A stretch of DNA of 64,000 bases from Glandiceps talaboti. Its lineage: Eukaryota; Hemichordata; Enteropneusta; Spengelidae. The notes under the pieces were generated by a model, which was not told where the DNA came from, did not search any database, and worked only from the letters and a program-made list of their open reading frames with translations. The translations under genes were made by a program, and so were the position numbers. The DNA is taken from contig NC_135560.1 in the NCBI RefSeq assembly GCF_964340395.1, positions 20,012,675 through 20,076,674 on the forward strand, in the 5' to 3' direction. Positions 63,068 to 64,000 of this stretch are shown one piece after another. The stretch's first letter is position 1; each line of letters opens with the position of its first letter.

Positions 63068-64000
63068 CTGTAATTTAATGTAGCTGTTAAAGGAACTACA
63101 ATATTGGAAATAACGAGTTGCCGTTTCATTCAGAAGAGCTGAGGATAAAATTGATTCTACAGACTGGCAAAAAACTGAAAGACAAATCTTGCCATACAAA
63201 GAACCAAACTAGTGAAAATGTGAAACCAAGACAGTTTACCCCTGCATTGATTTTAGCATTATTACATATGTACCAGAGATGATTTGCATGGTGCATGAGC
63301 ATACTAGTGGTATTTGCACTGAAAACATTATTGTATACCTGCATGCAAATGATATGCAAATCTGGACCTGATCGTTCATTCTACTTGAAAGCATGTCATC
63401 GCATATTGTGTTCTTTTTTTTACAGAAATTTGTTGTTTTGGATAAACATCTGTAATAATAACAGAACCCCATGCTGTGCAAGTTCCAGTGTGGGTACTTG
63501 ATGGTATTTTCACTCATGCCTGCAATGTTTTCTGATGCACTTTCTTTTGCTATGTTCATGAAAGTACTGCCTCAGAGAACACTGCAAGCACTCTTACAAA
63601 TACCCCGTTTATGCCACACTTGCACTCACGCATCATGGGGTTCTGTCATAATATTGAGAGACTAATTTTGTAATACTACTGACAGGTAAGTTTAATGTAG
63701 TGAGTCAACTTGGTAGCACAATATGTTTTACATTGCTGACAAGAGAGTTTCATAATGACTTATAAGTTATAATCACAGTAGACACTGATGTGATAGTACA
63801 CACATACAAAATAATATATTTTGTCTTGTATAATCAGACTTTGGATTTGTGACAATGATGTTTGGTTGTTTCATAGTGAGATAAAATATATCATTTGATA
63901 TACATGCATGCTACTATTGTCTACATTATGTGTATGCATATCATTTTTACTAAATTGTTCTGAGAGATGTAAAAGTGCTGCCTTACTTTCCTGCATAACA
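63068..64000. other. No further exon recognised
   Basis: Presumed intron or flank of the minus-strand gene. The open frames here have no domain or clear splice borders. Confidence 0.4.

Overview
The window is animal nuclear DNA. It is AT-rich, its genes have introns with ordinary GT/AG borders, and it is full of microsatellites, minisatellites and short inverted-repeat transposons. The proteins (a collagen-stalk C1q protein, a MAP kinase kinase 5 and an SLC10 transporter) and the heavy polymorphism suggest a marine invertebrate. I cannot name the phylum: hemichordate, cephalochordate, brachiopod and mollusc all remain possible.

Layout. 0.6-2.1 kb: 31-bp minisatellite. 3.2-3.6 kb: near-perfect palindrome. 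4.6-5.6 kb, minus strand: single-exon C1q/collagen gene. 5.7-26.1 kb: mostly non-coding, with a possible first coding exon at 9,337, foldback elements, large microsatellites and a 28-bp minisatellite. 26.1-35.4 kb, plus strand: ten exons giving the C-terminal 234 residues of MAP2K5 (MEK5), with the reading frame intact across every junction. The PB1 domain and the glycine-loop end of the kinase were not found. 36.7-38.3 kb: 39-bp minisatellite. 41.7-46.1 kb: promoter, non-coding first exon and first coding exon of an SLC10-type sodium/solute cotransporter. 46.2-46.4 kb: (TA)n running into a 100-N gap.

After the gap the sequence goes back. From 46.5 to 57.1 kb it repeats 32.9-46.4 kb: MAP2K5 exons 7-10 of this model, the 39-bp minisatellite, and the SLC10 promoter and exons. 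Only then does SLC10 finish (58.0-59.2 kb). The copies share gene order and coding frames but differ by substitutions, repeat copy number and several large insertions or deletions. The gap side breaks in (TA)n and the other copy begins just past a (GA)n tract. The simplest reading is that two alleles of one locus were joined end to end in assembly, not a real tandem duplication. Read that way, the locus has one MAP2K5 and one SLC10 gene of 371 codons.

60.4-62.4 kb: 42-bp minisatellite. 62.9-63.1 kb, minus strand: likely last exon of an unrecognised gene with an acidic tail.

The genes are not an operon and need not work together. MAP2K5 is a cytoplasmic signalling kinase, SLC10 a plasma-membrane transporter and the C1q protein a secreted or membrane-anchored lectin-like protein. 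I saw no RNA genes, CRISPR arrays or new multigene system. The most useful observations are the allelic false duplication, the insertion polymorphisms it exposes, and a minisatellite sitting on a MAP2K5 splice donor.
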